24,829 bases of DNA from the NCBI GenBank assembly GCA_964655225.1, contig CAZZMB010000033.1, positions 1-24,829 of the forward strand, read 5' to 3'. Every line of letters begins with the position of its first letter. Within the stretch, counting starts at the first letter, position 1. The DNA is from JAFMKE01 sp964655225. Its GTDB lineage: Bacteria > Bacteroidota > Bacteroidia > Chitinophagales > UBA8649. Positions 1-7,869 of this stretch are shown piece by piece. The notes under the pieces are model-generated. The model was given only the letters and a program-made list of their open reading frames with translations. It was not told where the DNA came from and did not search any database. The translations under genes and the position numbers were made by a program.

Positions 1-84
1 GTAAGTAAACACCATATCTGATATAATGTTTAAAAATTGTTGTTGTTATTTTTAAGTAATGTAAATGTAACAAGCTTTGAATTG

Positions 85-112
85 AAAAAAAATGACAATT
101 ATTTAAATTTGT
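85..112 (-). terminator. weak candidate terminator after atpG
   Basis: Read on the minus strand just past the atpG stop, an AT-only imperfect inverted repeat (95-112) is followed by a run of eight U residues (complement of the A8 at 85-92). The stem is weak, so this is only a candidate end for the ATP synthase transcript. Nothing else is visible in positions 1-84 beyond AT-rich sequence. Confidence 0.3.
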
Positions 113-115
113 GGT

Positions 116-1003
116 TTAGGATTCCTCTAAAGCTGCAGCTCCTCCTACAATTTCCAAAATCTCGTTTGTAATTGCAGCTTGACGCTCTCTGTTGTATTGT
201 AATTTTAAATCGTTTAGTAACTCATTGGCATTCTCCGTAGCTTGATCCATGGCTACCATGCGTGCCCCATGCTCAGAGGCATTATTATCAAGGATAAATC
301 TGAAAAATTGTGTTTTCAATATTTTCGGGATCAACTCCTTTACTAATTCCTCCTTGTTTGGTTCAAAAAGGAAGTCAGCATTCATTTCACCTGCCTGTGA
401 AGCAAACTGAGCAATGGGCAGAAATTGTTCTTGACGAAAAATCTGAGTTGCCGCATTTACAAACTCTGAATAAACCACATGAACACTATCACAGTCCCCT
501 TTCAAAAAAGCATTCATTGCATACTCAGCAGCGTTTGAAGCATTATCGAAACTAATATCAGCGAACAAGCCTTGATAAGTCGTATCAACCGAAATACCTT
601 CATAGTTTTTAAAGAAATCATTCCCCTTCTTCCCAATTGCAGCAATGGTTATTGCATCCTTACCAATAAGATGCTTATAATCGCTTTCAATAAGCGCTTT
701 GGCTTTCTTATTTAGATTTGCATTAAATCCGCCACACAGACCTTTGTCTGAAGTAATTAATAAGATTAAGACTTTTTTAACTGGCCGTTTTTTACTGAAG
801 TTTAAATCCAAGGAATCAACATCTACATTGGATAGTATATTTTCTAATATGCTAAACAATTTATCCGAATAAGGGCGCATTACCGTAATTCTATCAGTTG
901 CCTTCTTCAGTTTAGAGGCAGCAACCAATTTCATCGCTTTGGTAATCTGCTGTGTAGTGACTACCGAACTAATACGTTCTCTTACTTCTTTTAAATTAGC
1001 CAT
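116..1003 (-). CDS. atpG: ATP synthase F1 gamma subunit
   Basis: Central rotating stalk subunit of the F-type ATP synthase, linking the c-ring to the alpha/beta hexamer on the cytoplasmic side of the inner membrane. The 295-residue product has the family's two hallmarks: an N-terminal coiled-coil helix beginning MANLKEVRERISSVVTTQQI with the typical KAMKLVAASKLKKA stretch (about residues 22-36), and a matching C-terminal helix with RQAAITNEILEIVGGAAAL. The middle Rossmann-like part has the usual SDKGLCGGFN motif (about residues 84-93). The ATG fits the family start. It is the last gene of the operon, 37 bases after atpA, and the length is normal. Function is certain by family; nothing unusual is seen. 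Confidence 0.98.
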   Translation of the reverse strand: MANLKEVRERISSVVTTQQITKAMKLVAASKLKKATDRITVMRPYSDKLFSILENILSNVDVDSLDLNFSKKRPVKKVLILLITSDKGLCGGFNANLNKKAKALIESDYKHLIGKDAITIAAIGKKGNDFFKNYEGISVDTTYQGLFADISFDNASNAAEYAMNAFLKGDCDSVHVVYSEFVNAATQIFRQEQFLPIAQFASQAGEMNADFLFEPNKEELVKELIPKILKTQFFRFILDNNASEHGARMVAMDQATENANELLNDLKLQYNRERQAAITNEILEIVGGAAALEES

Positions 1004-1040
1004 GCTTTATTTCGATTTTAAATCTGTCGAATAGTTAATT

Positions 1041-2621
1041 CTATTTTTGGTAGTTTAGAGCAACTTCCTCAGCCAAATCTTCAAGTGTTTTCTTAGCTTC
1101 ATCCGTAACTTTTTTGCCGCCCAAGGCAGTCAATGTTTCTTCAAAACGACTTTCCAACTGATTCAGAAATTCTTTTTCAAAAGCCTTCACCTTATTTAAA
1201 GGCACTGCATTCATTAAGTTGTTGGTTCCTAAGAATACCATTGCCACTTGTTTCTCTACACTTAATGGAGAGAATTGTGCTTGCTTCAGCATTTCCACAT
1301 TCCTAGCACCTTTGTCTAATACAGCTTTTGTAGCTGCATCTAAATCAGATCCAAACTTAGAAAAAGCTTCAAGCTCTCTGTACTGGGCTTGATCTAACTT
1401 CAAGGTTCCAGAAACTTTCTTCATTGTCTTAATTTGAGCATTTCCACCCACACGTGATACTGAGATACCAACGTTAATAGCTGGACGAACACCTGCATTA
1501 AATAGGTTAGACTCCAAGAAAATTTGACCATCGGTAATTGAGATTACATTTGTAGGGATATACGCCGAAACGTCACCACCTTGAGTCTCAATAATTGGAA
1601 GAGCTGTTAGGGATCCACCACCTTTTACCATTTCCTTAATTGACTCAGGAATATCATTCATCGCCTGAGCGATATCATCATTCGCATTTACTTTCGCTGC
1701 GCGCTCTAATAATCGAGAGTGTAGGTAAAATACGTCACCTGGGTATGCTTCACGTCCTGGAGGTCTTTTCAATAACAAAGAAACTTCCCGGTAGGCAACT
1801 GCTTGCTTAGATAAATCATCATAAACAATCAATGCTGGACGTCCTGTATCTCTAAAGAATTCTCCAATAGCTGCTCCCGCAAACGGTGAATAAAAGATTA
1901 ATGGAGCCGGATCTGCTGCGGAAGCACTAACGATTACCGTATACGCCATTGCACCATTCTCTTCAAGAACTTTAGCAATCTGTGCCACTGTACTTGCTTT
2001 TTGACCGCAAGCCACATAGATACAATATACAGGCTCACCTTTATCGTAAAACTCTTTTTGGTTAATAATGGTATCGATAGCTACTGCAGTTTTACCTGTT
2101 TGTCTATCTCCAATAATTAGCTCTCTTTGTCCTCTTCCAATCGGAATCATTGCATCTATTGCCTTGATACCCGTCTGTAATGGCTCATTTACTGGTTGAC
2201 GATAAATAACACCTGGAGCCTTTCTCTCTAATGGCATTTCGTACAATTCTCCTTGAATTGGACCTTTACCATCAATAGGCTCCCCTAGCGTATTCAATAC
2301 TCTACCGAGCACTCCTTCGCCTACTTTAATAGAAGCAATTACCTTAGTCCTTCTTACGGTATCACCTTCCTTAATTTCTTCAGAAGTTCCCATAAGTACA
2401 ACACCAACGTTGTCTTCCTCGAGGTTTAAGGCTATCGCCTTCACGCCGTTTTCGAACTCTACAAGCTCCCCATACTGTACGTTAGTTAAACCATATACAC
2501 GGGCAATACCATCACCCACTTGTAATACGGTTCCAACTTCTTCCAATTCGGTAGCTGACTTTACGTTCGCTAATTGTTCTCTTAAGATACTTGATATTTC
2601 ATCTGGTTTTACTGCTGCCAT
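1041..2621 (-). CDS. atpA: ATP synthase F1 alpha subunit
   Basis: Non-catalytic nucleotide-binding subunit of the F1 hexamer. The 526-residue protein has the family's three parts: an N-terminal beta-barrel, a central nucleotide-binding domain with Walker A GDRQTGKT (about residue 171), and a C-terminal helical domain ending in the usual ALGGKKVTDEAKKTLEDLAE-type tail. The alpha-specific signature PAINVGISVSRVGG is present. The gene lies 12 bases after atpH and 37 before atpG, so it is cotranscribed. Its partner beta subunit gene (atpD) is absent from this window, as is usual in Bacteroidota where atpD-atpC are often elsewhere. Confidence 0.99.
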   Translation of the reverse strand: MAAVKPDEISSILREQLANVKSATELEEVGTVLQVGDGIARVYGLTNVQYGELVEFENGVKAIALNLEEDNVGVVLMGTSEEIKEGDTVRRTKVIASIKVGEGVLGRVLNTLGEPIDGKGPIQGELYEMPLERKAPGVIYRQPVNEPLQTGIKAIDAMIPIGRGQRELIIGDRQTGKTAVAIDTIINQKEFYDKGEPVYCIYVACGQKASTVAQIAKVLEENGAMAYTVIVSASAADPAPLIFYSPFAGAAIGEFFRDTGRPALIVYDDLSKQAVAYREVSLLLKRPPGREAYPGDVFYLHSRLLERAAKVNANDDIAQAMNDIPESIKEMVKGGGSLTALPIIETQGGDVSAYIPTNVISITDGQIFLESNLFNAGVRPAINVGISVSRVGGNAQIKTMKKVSGTLKLDQAQYRELEAFSKFGSDLDAATKAVLDKGARNVEMLKQAQFSPLSVEKQVAMVFLGTNNLMNAVPLNKVKAFEKEFLNQLESRFEETLTALGGKKVTDEAKKTLEDLAEEVALNYQK

Positions 2622-2633
2622 GATCCTAATTTA

Positions 2634-3194
2634 TTAAAATTTAGAAATGTAAGATTTATCTTGAATTTGTTTTTTAATCAGTTGTAGTTTTCTTTCAACA
2701 CTGTTATCTAAAAGCATATCGCCATACTTTAAGACGAACCCCCCCACAATTGTTGGGTCTACTTTCGTTTGTATTTCCACGCTTTCAGTAAGTTCATTGG
2801 AGAGTAAAAGAGTTCTAACCTCTTCTACAGTTTTCTTATCAACAGGCATGGCCGTTGTCAAAGTTGCTTTTACGATATGATTAGCTTTATTGTATAGCTC
2901 CATGAACGAATGTACCATCTCTACAAGGTGCTTCTCTCTTCCTTTAATCACCAACAAGTTGATAAACTTGTAAGTCAAATCAGATAGTTGAGTTGAGAAT
3001 AACATGTTCATCACTTTCTCTTTTTTATCTGAGGGAATAATCGGGCTCTTCAGCATCAAACGCAAATCTTTACTTCCATCTAAAGTTTCCTCTAGCAGAC
3101 GCATATCCTTTACGGTCTCTTCTAAAGAACCACGTTCTTTAGCTAAGCTAAGGATTGATTTTGCGTATCGACTGGCTAATCTAGGTGAAAGCAT
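2634..3194 (-). CDS. atpH: ATP synthase F1 delta subunit (OSCP homologue)
   Basis: Peripheral-stalk subunit that joins the top of F1 to the b-subunit dimer. It is 186 residues, normal for the family. It begins MLSPRLASRYAKSILSLA, the typical first helix, and has the C-terminal pattern of the OSCP family (VDPTIVGGFVLKYGDMLLDNSVERKL is partly visible as IVGGFVLKYGD and DNSVERKL). The position between atpF (11 bases upstream) and atpA (12 bases downstream) confirms the call. Sequence conservation is low in this family, so context carries much of the weight. Confidence 0.96.
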   Translation of the reverse strand: MLSPRLASRYAKSILSLAKERGSLEETVKDMRLLEETLDGSKDLRLMLKSPIIPSDKKEKVMNMLFSTQLSDLTYKFINLLVIKGREKHLVEMVHSFMELYNKANHIVKATLTTAMPVDKKTVEEVRTLLLSNELTESVEIQTKVDPTIVGGFVLKYGDMLLDNSVERKLQLIKKQIQDKSYISKF

Positions 3195-3205
3195 AAAGTA
3201 CTTAT

Positions 3206-3700
3206 TTAGTTTAATTTAGCTTTAGAGGCTAGTTCGCTAATAAATTTTTCTTGATCTCCTTTGGCTGCAAGTTCTCTCGAAAGAACCTTTTCAGCAATTT
3301 CTAAAGATAAAACTGCAGCTGCATTTTTCATATCTGCCATTACCGCTAATTTTTGAACTTCAATATCCTCTTTTGCGGTAAGCATTATTTTAGATGCATC
3401 TTCTTGCGCTTTCGATTTAGCTTCAGCGATAATTTCTTCCTTTACCTTATTTGCTTCACGCAAGATATTGTTTCTTTCTTCCTTAGCTTCTTTCAAAATT
3501 TCCTCATTTCGACTAGACAATGCAGCAATTTCTTTTCTAGCATTTTCAGCTTGAGCCAAAGCATCGGAAATCGAATTGTTCCGCTCATCCAATGAACTAA
3601 TGATTGGTTTCCAGGCAAACTTCTTCAAAATGAACATTAAGAACAAAAATGCAACAGTTGACCAAGTTAATAATCCAATATCGGGAGTTAATAATTCCAT
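3206..3700 (-). CDS. atpF: ATP synthase F0 b subunit
   Basis: Membrane-anchored half of the peripheral stalk. The 164-residue product has one N-terminal membrane segment (about residues 9-26, LLTWSTVAFLFLMFILKKF) followed by FAWKPIISSLDERNNSI, the usual junction, and then a long charged, Ala/Glu/Lys-rich helix expected to form a right-handed coiled coil. Only one b gene is present, so the stalk should be a homodimer. The start ATG is preceded by a hairpin (3737-3775) that separates this gene from atpE. Confidence 0.97.
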   Translation of the reverse strand: MELLTPDIGLLTWSTVAFLFLMFILKKFAWKPIISSLDERNNSISDALAQAENARKEIAALSSRNEEILKEAKEERNNILREANKVKEEIIAEAKSKAQEDASKIMLTAKEDIEVQKLAVMADMKNAAAVLSLEIAEKVLSRELAAKGDQEKFISELASKAKLN

Positions 3701-3736
3701 ATTAATACTAATTTATTCTAATTATAATTTTCAATT

Positions 3737-3775
3737 AAAACTTCTCCGCTCGCAATCCGAATACGGAGAAGTTTT
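3737..3775 (-). terminator. intercistronic hairpin between atpE and atpF
   Basis: A perfect 12-base inverted repeat (AAAACTTCTCCG at 3737-3748, CGGAGAAGTTTT at 3764-3775) encloses a 15-base loop. It sits 13 bases past the atpE stop on the transcribed minus strand. The 3' arm ends in four U residues followed by AAUU, so it looks like a partial terminator or a 3'-end stabiliser rather than a full stop, because atpFHAG downstream have no clear promoter of their own. Such a structure could raise atpE dosage over the other subunits. The structure is seen directly; the role is inferred. Confidence 0.7.
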
Positions 3776-3787
3776 TGAGTTTGGTGG

Positions 3788-4006
3788 TTATACCAAGAAA
3801 GTTGCAGCAACGATACCGAATAACGCAGCACCTTCAATAAGTGCAGCAGCGATAATCATTGCAGTTTGGATTTTATTAGTAGCCTCAGGTTGTCTTGCAA
3901 TACCTTCTACTGCAGACGCACCAATTTTACCAATTCCAATACCTGCTCCTAAAACGGTTAAACCAACACCAACGGCTTTTAATGCCATCATTCCTTCCAT
4001 TTCCAT
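3788..4006 (-). CDS. atpE: ATP synthase F0 c subunit
   Basis: Ring-forming proteolipid of the rotor. It is 72 residues with two membrane helices joined by the polar loop ARQPEA (about residues 37-42). Helix 2 carries the ion-binding glutamate E58 in the stretch ALIEGAALF. There is no Ser/Thr after this Glu, and the helix-1 position of the Na+-ligand Gln in Na+ c-rings is Ile, so H+ coupling is the better reading (inference from family comparison). A Lys (K27) lies in helix 1 in GIGKIG. The start is chosen as the first ATG at 4004-4006; several Met codons follow within seven residues. A stable hairpin follows the stop. Confidence 0.97.
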   Translation of the reverse strand: MEMEGMMALKAVGVGLTVLGAGIGIGKIGASAVEGIARQPEATNKIQTAMIIAAALIEGAALFGIVAATFLV

Positions 4007-4043
4007 AATACTAGGTTTTAAATTGAATAATTAAAAAATATCT

Positions 4044-5201
4044 TTAATGATGCTCTTCTTGGGCTAAACCAATAAAAAGAGCACTCAATAATGTAAAAAT
4101 AAATGCTTGTAAAAAGCCTACCAAAATCTCCAACAAGGACATAAATAGCACAAATGCTATAGATACAGGAGCAATAAATAATGATTTAAAAATAAAAATC
4201 AATGACAACAAACTTAAAATTAAGATGTGTCCCGCAGAGATGTTTGCAAACAAACGAATCATCAAGGCAAAGGGCTTAGAAATAATACCTACGATTTCAA
4301 TTGGAATCATAAGCGGCTTAAGCGCCATTGGAACCGGAGGATTGAAAATGTGTCCCCAATAGGTTTTTGATGCATACACATTTGTCATGATCATCGTAAT
4401 CAATGCCAATAAGAATGTTAAGGCAATATTGCCAGTTAAATTTGCGCTTCCTGGAAAGAATGGAATCAAACCAAAAATATTATTTAACCAAACAAAGAAA
4501 AATACCGTTAACAGGTAAGGCAAGAACTTTGCATGCTTTTCCTCTCCAATATTAGGTATTGCTATATCTTCTTTCACAAACAAGATTAAAGGTTCCAATG
4601 CAGAATATATTCCTTTTGGCACCATACTTCCCTGCCTATAAAATTTAGCCATTCCAATGAAAATAAACATTAAAATACCACACGACATTAAAAGTGTAAA
4701 CACATTTTTCGTTATTGAAAAATCATAAAAAGAACTGCCTGCTATTAATGTAGATTTACCTTCAGTTTCAAAATGATGCCCCTCATACATGACTTCTCCG
4801 TGGTGCACTTCTACATCAACCTTTCCTATTGGAAAATCACCTTTAATTTTTTTCACAACACCATGATCCATAACGAACCCATCCACTGCTGTATGTCCGT
4901 GATGAAAAGCTGATGAAAGAAACATCTTTAAGCCTAGTACATCATCCCATAAAATTATAGGTAAAGGAACTGATAAGTCGCCTGCAATGTGGAATTCGTT
5001 TGCATCCGCAATATGATGCATAATCATTTCAGCAACGTCAAACTCAGCTTCATCTTGATGCATTGCATGTTCTTCATCTTGAATTTGTTGTTCCACATCC
5101 TGAGCATTTGAATGCGCTTCGTCTCCGTCCTGTGCAAAAGACAAAAAACCAAGCATTGAAACCATGCTAAGTACTAAACAATATAACTTAAACTTTTTCA
5201 C
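4044..5201 (-). CDS. atpB: ATP synthase F0 a subunit with long periplasmic N-domain
   Basis: Stator subunit that forms the proton half-channels. At 385 residues it is well above the roughly 270 of E. coli because of an N-terminal part with a signal peptide (MKKFKLYCLVLSMVSMLGFLSFAQ) and a His- and acid-rich segment (14 His between residues 30 and 143), expected to be periplasmic. The conserved channel core follows from about residue 165. The essential Arg is R316 in MIRLFANISAGH. The position of E. coli aE219 is His (H325) and that of aH245 is Glu (E358, six residues before LQAFIF), a swapped pair. The start codon is GTG; the next in-frame Met would cut into the signal peptide. It is the first gene of the operon; no atpI or atpZ precedes it. 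Confidence 0.97.
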   Translation of the reverse strand: MKKFKLYCLVLSMVSMLGFLSFAQDGDEAHSNAQDVEQQIQDEEHAMHQDEAEFDVAEMIMHHIADANEFHIAGDLSVPLPIILWDDVLGLKMFLSSAFHHGHTAVDGFVMDHGVVKKIKGDFPIGKVDVEVHHGEVMYEGHHFETEGKSTLIAGSSFYDFSITKNVFTLLMSCGILMFIFIGMAKFYRQGSMVPKGIYSALEPLILFVKEDIAIPNIGEEKHAKFLPYLLTVFFFVWLNNIFGLIPFFPGSANLTGNIALTFLLALITMIMTNVYASKTYWGHIFNPPVPMALKPLMIPIEIVGIISKPFALMIRLFANISAGHILILSLLSLIFIFKSLFIAPVSIAFVLFMSLLEILVGFLQAFIFTLLSALFIGLAQEEHH

Positions 5202-5227
5202 GTGTGAAGGCTTATTTAAATTCGGCC

Positions 5228-5235
5228 CAAAGGTA
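5228..5235 (-). promoter_or_regulatory. candidate -7 element of the atp operon
   Basis: On the minus strand the sequence TACCTTTG matches the Bacteroidota -7 consensus TAnnTTTG. It lies 26 bases before the atpB GTG, so the expected leader is about 20 bases. No clear TTG -33 element is seen at the usual 19-21 base spacing. Confidence 0.55.
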
Positions 5236-5319
5236 ATTATCTTTTAAATAAATGCATAGCTTAATACCCTTTTTTTCTTAAAGAATAATTAAGCGTATAG
5301 TTATCCAAAGAAGTTTTAA

Positions 5320-5327
5320 TACTTTTA
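5320..5327 (+). promoter_or_regulatory. possible -7 element of the OmpA/TSP3 gene
   Basis: TACTTTTA differs at its last base from TAnnTTTG and lies 32 bases before the ATG of the OmpA gene. No -33 TTG is evident, so this is a weak candidate in the 158-base divergent region (5202-5359). Confidence 0.25.
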
Positions 5328-5359
5328 CATTCTTCTATTAACCTTTTAAGCTTACTTCT

Positions 5360-7768
5360 ATGAAATTTAATACGAAACATTTACTTGCCTTTTTGGTATT
5401 TACACTCGGCACCCTTTGCTTGAATGCTCAAAATAATTTAGGGCATAACACAGATAATTATGCAGGTGTATATTCATTAAACTACAATCCAGCAGAAATT
5501 GTAGATAGTCGCTTTAAATTTCACATGAATATCGTTTCATTCGGAACGACTTTCAGCAATAATTATATCGGCATTAAAAGAACAGCCTTATTTAGTGAGC
5601 GCGATTTAGCCTTTCAGGATGACAATTTTACCGACAACTATCTTACAGAGCGATTTAATGGTAAAAAGAAAGGTGTTTATGTCTCCACAGAAATTATTGC
5701 TCCTTTGTCATTTATGGCAAACTTCGGTAAAAAGCATAATCACGCGATTGGATTTAATATGAGGGTGCGCATGCAAACCAATGTAAATGGAGCATCAGAA
5801 AGTCTAGCAACCATGTCTTACAATGAATTATTACTTGCTGATTTATACGATGTAGGTCTTCAAAACGAAAATTTCTCCATTCAAAATAATATTTGGAGAG
5901 AATATGGATTGACCTACGGTCGAGATTTGATCAACACGGGAAGGCATTTTGTAAGTGCTGCAGGAACAGCAAAATTAACTCAAGGTATTGCAAACGTATA
6001 TTTCTATTCTGACAACATGAATGTTACATTCCCTTCAGATTCATCAGTAAGCGTCGATAATACCGATATTAATTTTGGATTCTCAAGTGTACTTGGAGGG
6101 AATTTAGAAAATCTTGAAAGTGGCGACATTTTAGGAGACGGAAAGTTTGGCTTTGGTTTAGATGTTGGAGCCGTATGGGAGTTTAGACCAAATGCAGATA
6201 AGTACAAATATGAGTTAGATGGTAATCCAGATTATCTTGATCCTCGGAAAGAGAAATACAAAGTAAAAGTTGGAATAGGCCTTTTGGATATGGGCTTTAC
6301 CAGTTATGAAAGAGATAATGGTGTGTTCGGCGATTATTACGCAGACCGCGCTGATATCGATATTGAAGAATCGTTTGGAGCGGCTTTCGATGAATTTGGA
6401 AATTCAGGACTGCAAGCTTTTGAAGATACCCTATCTTCATTATTCGATGAAACCACAGCCGAAAAAGGAACTTACAATGTTTCCCTTCCCATGCGTATCA
6501 ACGCTTATGTGGATTACAATATATGGAAAGGATTCTATGCTAACCTCGCAGCAAGCATTGCTCCTGCATTTAAAAATAATCCTGAAAAAACTAGAGGAAT
6601 CTCTGAATTCAGTATTACCCCAAGATTTGAACACAAGTGGTTCAGCTTCTATTTGCCCGTTTCAGTTAATACACATGGCAACCCACACTTGGGGACAGGA
6701 ATGCGTCTCGGTCCTTTGGCTTTAGGAACCAATGACATTTTACCATTGATGGGAAAGAAAACCATTTATGACGCTAATTTCTACATGAACCTAAGTATTC
6801 CAATCGGGCACAAAATAAAGGATAAGGATAAGGACCATGTAAGTAATAAAAAAGACGAGTGTCGCAAGGAACCTGGCCCATGGGCCTCTTTTGGTTGTCC
6901 TGTTCTAGATTCGGATGAGGATGGTATATTGGATAAAAATGATGATTGCCCAAATACGCCTGGATTAGTGGCGTTCAATGGGTGTCCTGACTCAGATAAG
7001 GATGGCATAAGAGACAGTGAAGATGATTGTCCTGAAGTTGCAGGTATTGAGAAATTTAACGGATGTCCTGATAGTGACGGAGATGGTATTCAGGATAGCG
7101 AAGATGACTGTCCGGAAGTTGCAGGTATTGAAGAATTTAACGGGTGTCCTGATACCGATGGAGATGGTATTCAAGATAAACAAGATTCTTGTCCTGAGAC
7201 AGCAGGAGACATTCGATACAATGGTTGTCCTGACACCGATGGTGACGGTCTAATTGACAAAGAAGATGCTTGTCCTGAAGTTGCGGGAGTAGCCGAAAAC
7301 AAAGGATGTCCGTATGGAGATGAGGATAACGATGGTGTGACGAACAATATTGATGATTGTCCTAAAACTCCGGGTCCAGTTGAGAACAATGGTTGCCCAA
7401 TCATTGAAGAAGAAGTAGCCGAAAAACTGGATATTGCCTTCAAGAATTTAGAATTTGAAAGTGGTAGAGCTACAATCAAAGTTTCTTCGTATGTTTCGAT
7501 GGATGAATTAGCGCAAGTTATGATTGACAACCCAGAAATTCAACTCTTGGTTGAAGGACACACAGATAATATTGGAAATGATAGTTCTAATCAAATTTTG
7601 TCTGAAAACCGAGCGGAAGCAGTAAAAACTTTACTGATAGCTAAAGGAATTACAGGAAATCGTGTTGAAACTTATGGTTTTGGTGAATCAAAACCAATAG
7701 CAAGTAACGATACGTCGGAAGGTAGACAAGCGAATCGTCGTGTCGAAATGACCATTGTTTTTAAATAA
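5360..7768 (+). CDS. OmpA-family outer-membrane protein with TSP type-3 repeats
   Basis: An 802-residue envelope protein in four parts. Residues 1-24 are a signal peptide ending in NAQ. Residues 25 to about 485 are Gly/aromatic-rich with alternating strands, probably an outer-membrane beta-barrel (it resembles the DUF5723-type N-domains of Bacteroidota, a tentative match). About residues 490-680 hold seven Ca2+-binding thrombospondin type-3-like units (consensus DxDxDGIxDxxDxCP...NGCP). The final 110 residues are a peptidoglycan-binding OmpA domain with VEGHTDNIG, the LSENRAEAV helix and the NRRVEM end. It likely ties the outer membrane to the cell wall. It is divergent from atpB, monocistronic by context, and ends at a strong terminator. 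Confidence 0.9.
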   Translation: MKFNTKHLLAFLVFTLGTLCLNAQNNLGHNTDNYAGVYSLNYNPAEIVDSRFKFHMNIVSFGTTFSNNYIGIKRTALFSERDLAFQDDNFTDNYLTERFNGKKKGVYVSTEIIAPLSFMANFGKKHNHAIGFNMRVRMQTNVNGASESLATMSYNELLLADLYDVGLQNENFSIQNNIWREYGLTYGRDLINTGRHFVSAAGTAKLTQGIANVYFYSDNMNVTFPSDSSVSVDNTDINFGFSSVLGGNLENLESGDILGDGKFGFGLDVGAVWEFRPNADKYKYELDGNPDYLDPRKEKYKVKVGIGLLDMGFTSYERDNGVFGDYYADRADIDIEESFGAAFDEFGNSGLQAFEDTLSSLFDETTAEKGTYNVSLPMRINAYVDYNIWKGFYANLAASIAPAFKNNPEKTRGISEFSITPRFEHKWFSFYLPVSVNTHGNPHLGTGMRLGPLALGTNDILPLMGKKTIYDANFYMNLSIPIGHKIKDKDKDHVSNKKDECRKEPGPWASFGCPVLDSDEDGILDKNDDCPNTPGLVAFNGCPDSDKDGIRDSEDDCPEVAGIEKFNGCPDSDGDGIQDSEDDCPEVAGIEEFNGCPDTDGDGIQDKQDSCPETAGDIRYNGCPDTDGDGLIDKEDACPEVAGVAENKGCPYGDEDNDGVTNNIDDCPKTPGPVENNGCPIIEEEVAEKLDIAFKNLEFESGRATIKVSSYVSMDELAQVMIDNPEIQLLVEGHTDNIGNDSSNQILSENRAEAVKTLLIAKGITGNRVETYGFGESKPIASNDTSEGRQANRRVEMTIVFK
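6827..7399 (+). repeat. seven 81-base TSP3 units inside the OmpA gene
   Basis: Seven in-frame units of 27 codons: starts at 6827, 6908, 6989, 7070, 7151, 7232 and 7319. The first six abut; a two-codon insert (7313-7318) precedes the last. Units at 6989 and 7070 are the most alike, sharing most of the stretch coding DDCPEVAGIE. Each unit carries two Cys and an Asp-rich loop expected to bind Ca2+. The first unit is the most divergent, with Asp-to-other changes in its loop. Confidence 0.9.
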
Positions 7769-7788
7769 AAATTGATCTTAATTAAGTT

Positions 7789-7819
7789 AAGCCCTGAGTG
7801 TTCTCACTCAGGGCTTTTT
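7789..7819 (+). terminator. strong intrinsic terminator after the OmpA gene
   Basis: A perfect 12-base-pair stem (AAGCCCTGAGTG at 7789-7800 and its complement at 7805-7816) with a TTCT loop runs straight into a T-tract (7815-7819). It lies 20 bases past the OmpA stop. The AA at the 5' foot also gives an A-tract in reverse, but no minus-strand gene ends here. Confidence 0.93.
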
Positions 7820-7857
7820 ATTTCCAATAAATGCCTGATTCTCACCAATCAAGTTAT

Positions 7858-7865
7858 TACCTTTG
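7858..7865 (+). promoter_or_regulatory. -7 element very close to the M16 peptidase ATG
   Basis: TACCTTTG is followed by only four bases (CATC) before the ATG at 7870. With the usual distance from the -7 box to the start site, transcription would begin at or about the A of ATG. This supports the ATG at 7870 over an upstream in-frame ATG at 7831, which lies upstream of the promoter box, and suggests a leaderless mRNA. Confidence 0.6.
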
Positions 7866-7869
7866 CATC

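Noticed and set aside
14..24. Short 5-1-5 inverted repeat ATATC-T-GATAT at the left edge
   Set aside because: Short and AT-rich; expected by chance in such sequence and without a gene to relate it to.
3576..4034. Open frame of 152 codons on the plus strand across atpF-atpE
   Set aside because: It is antisense to two certain ATP synthase genes, spans their hairpin and has no family resemblance; a shadow frame.
6306..6725. Plus-strand frame of 139 codons within the OmpA gene
   Set aside because: Out-of-frame shadow of the OmpA barrel region; no start signal or motif.
6827..7399. Regularly spaced repeats as a CRISPR array
   Set aside because: The 81-base units are coding, in frame and encode Ca2+-binding TSP3 motifs; no unique spacers.
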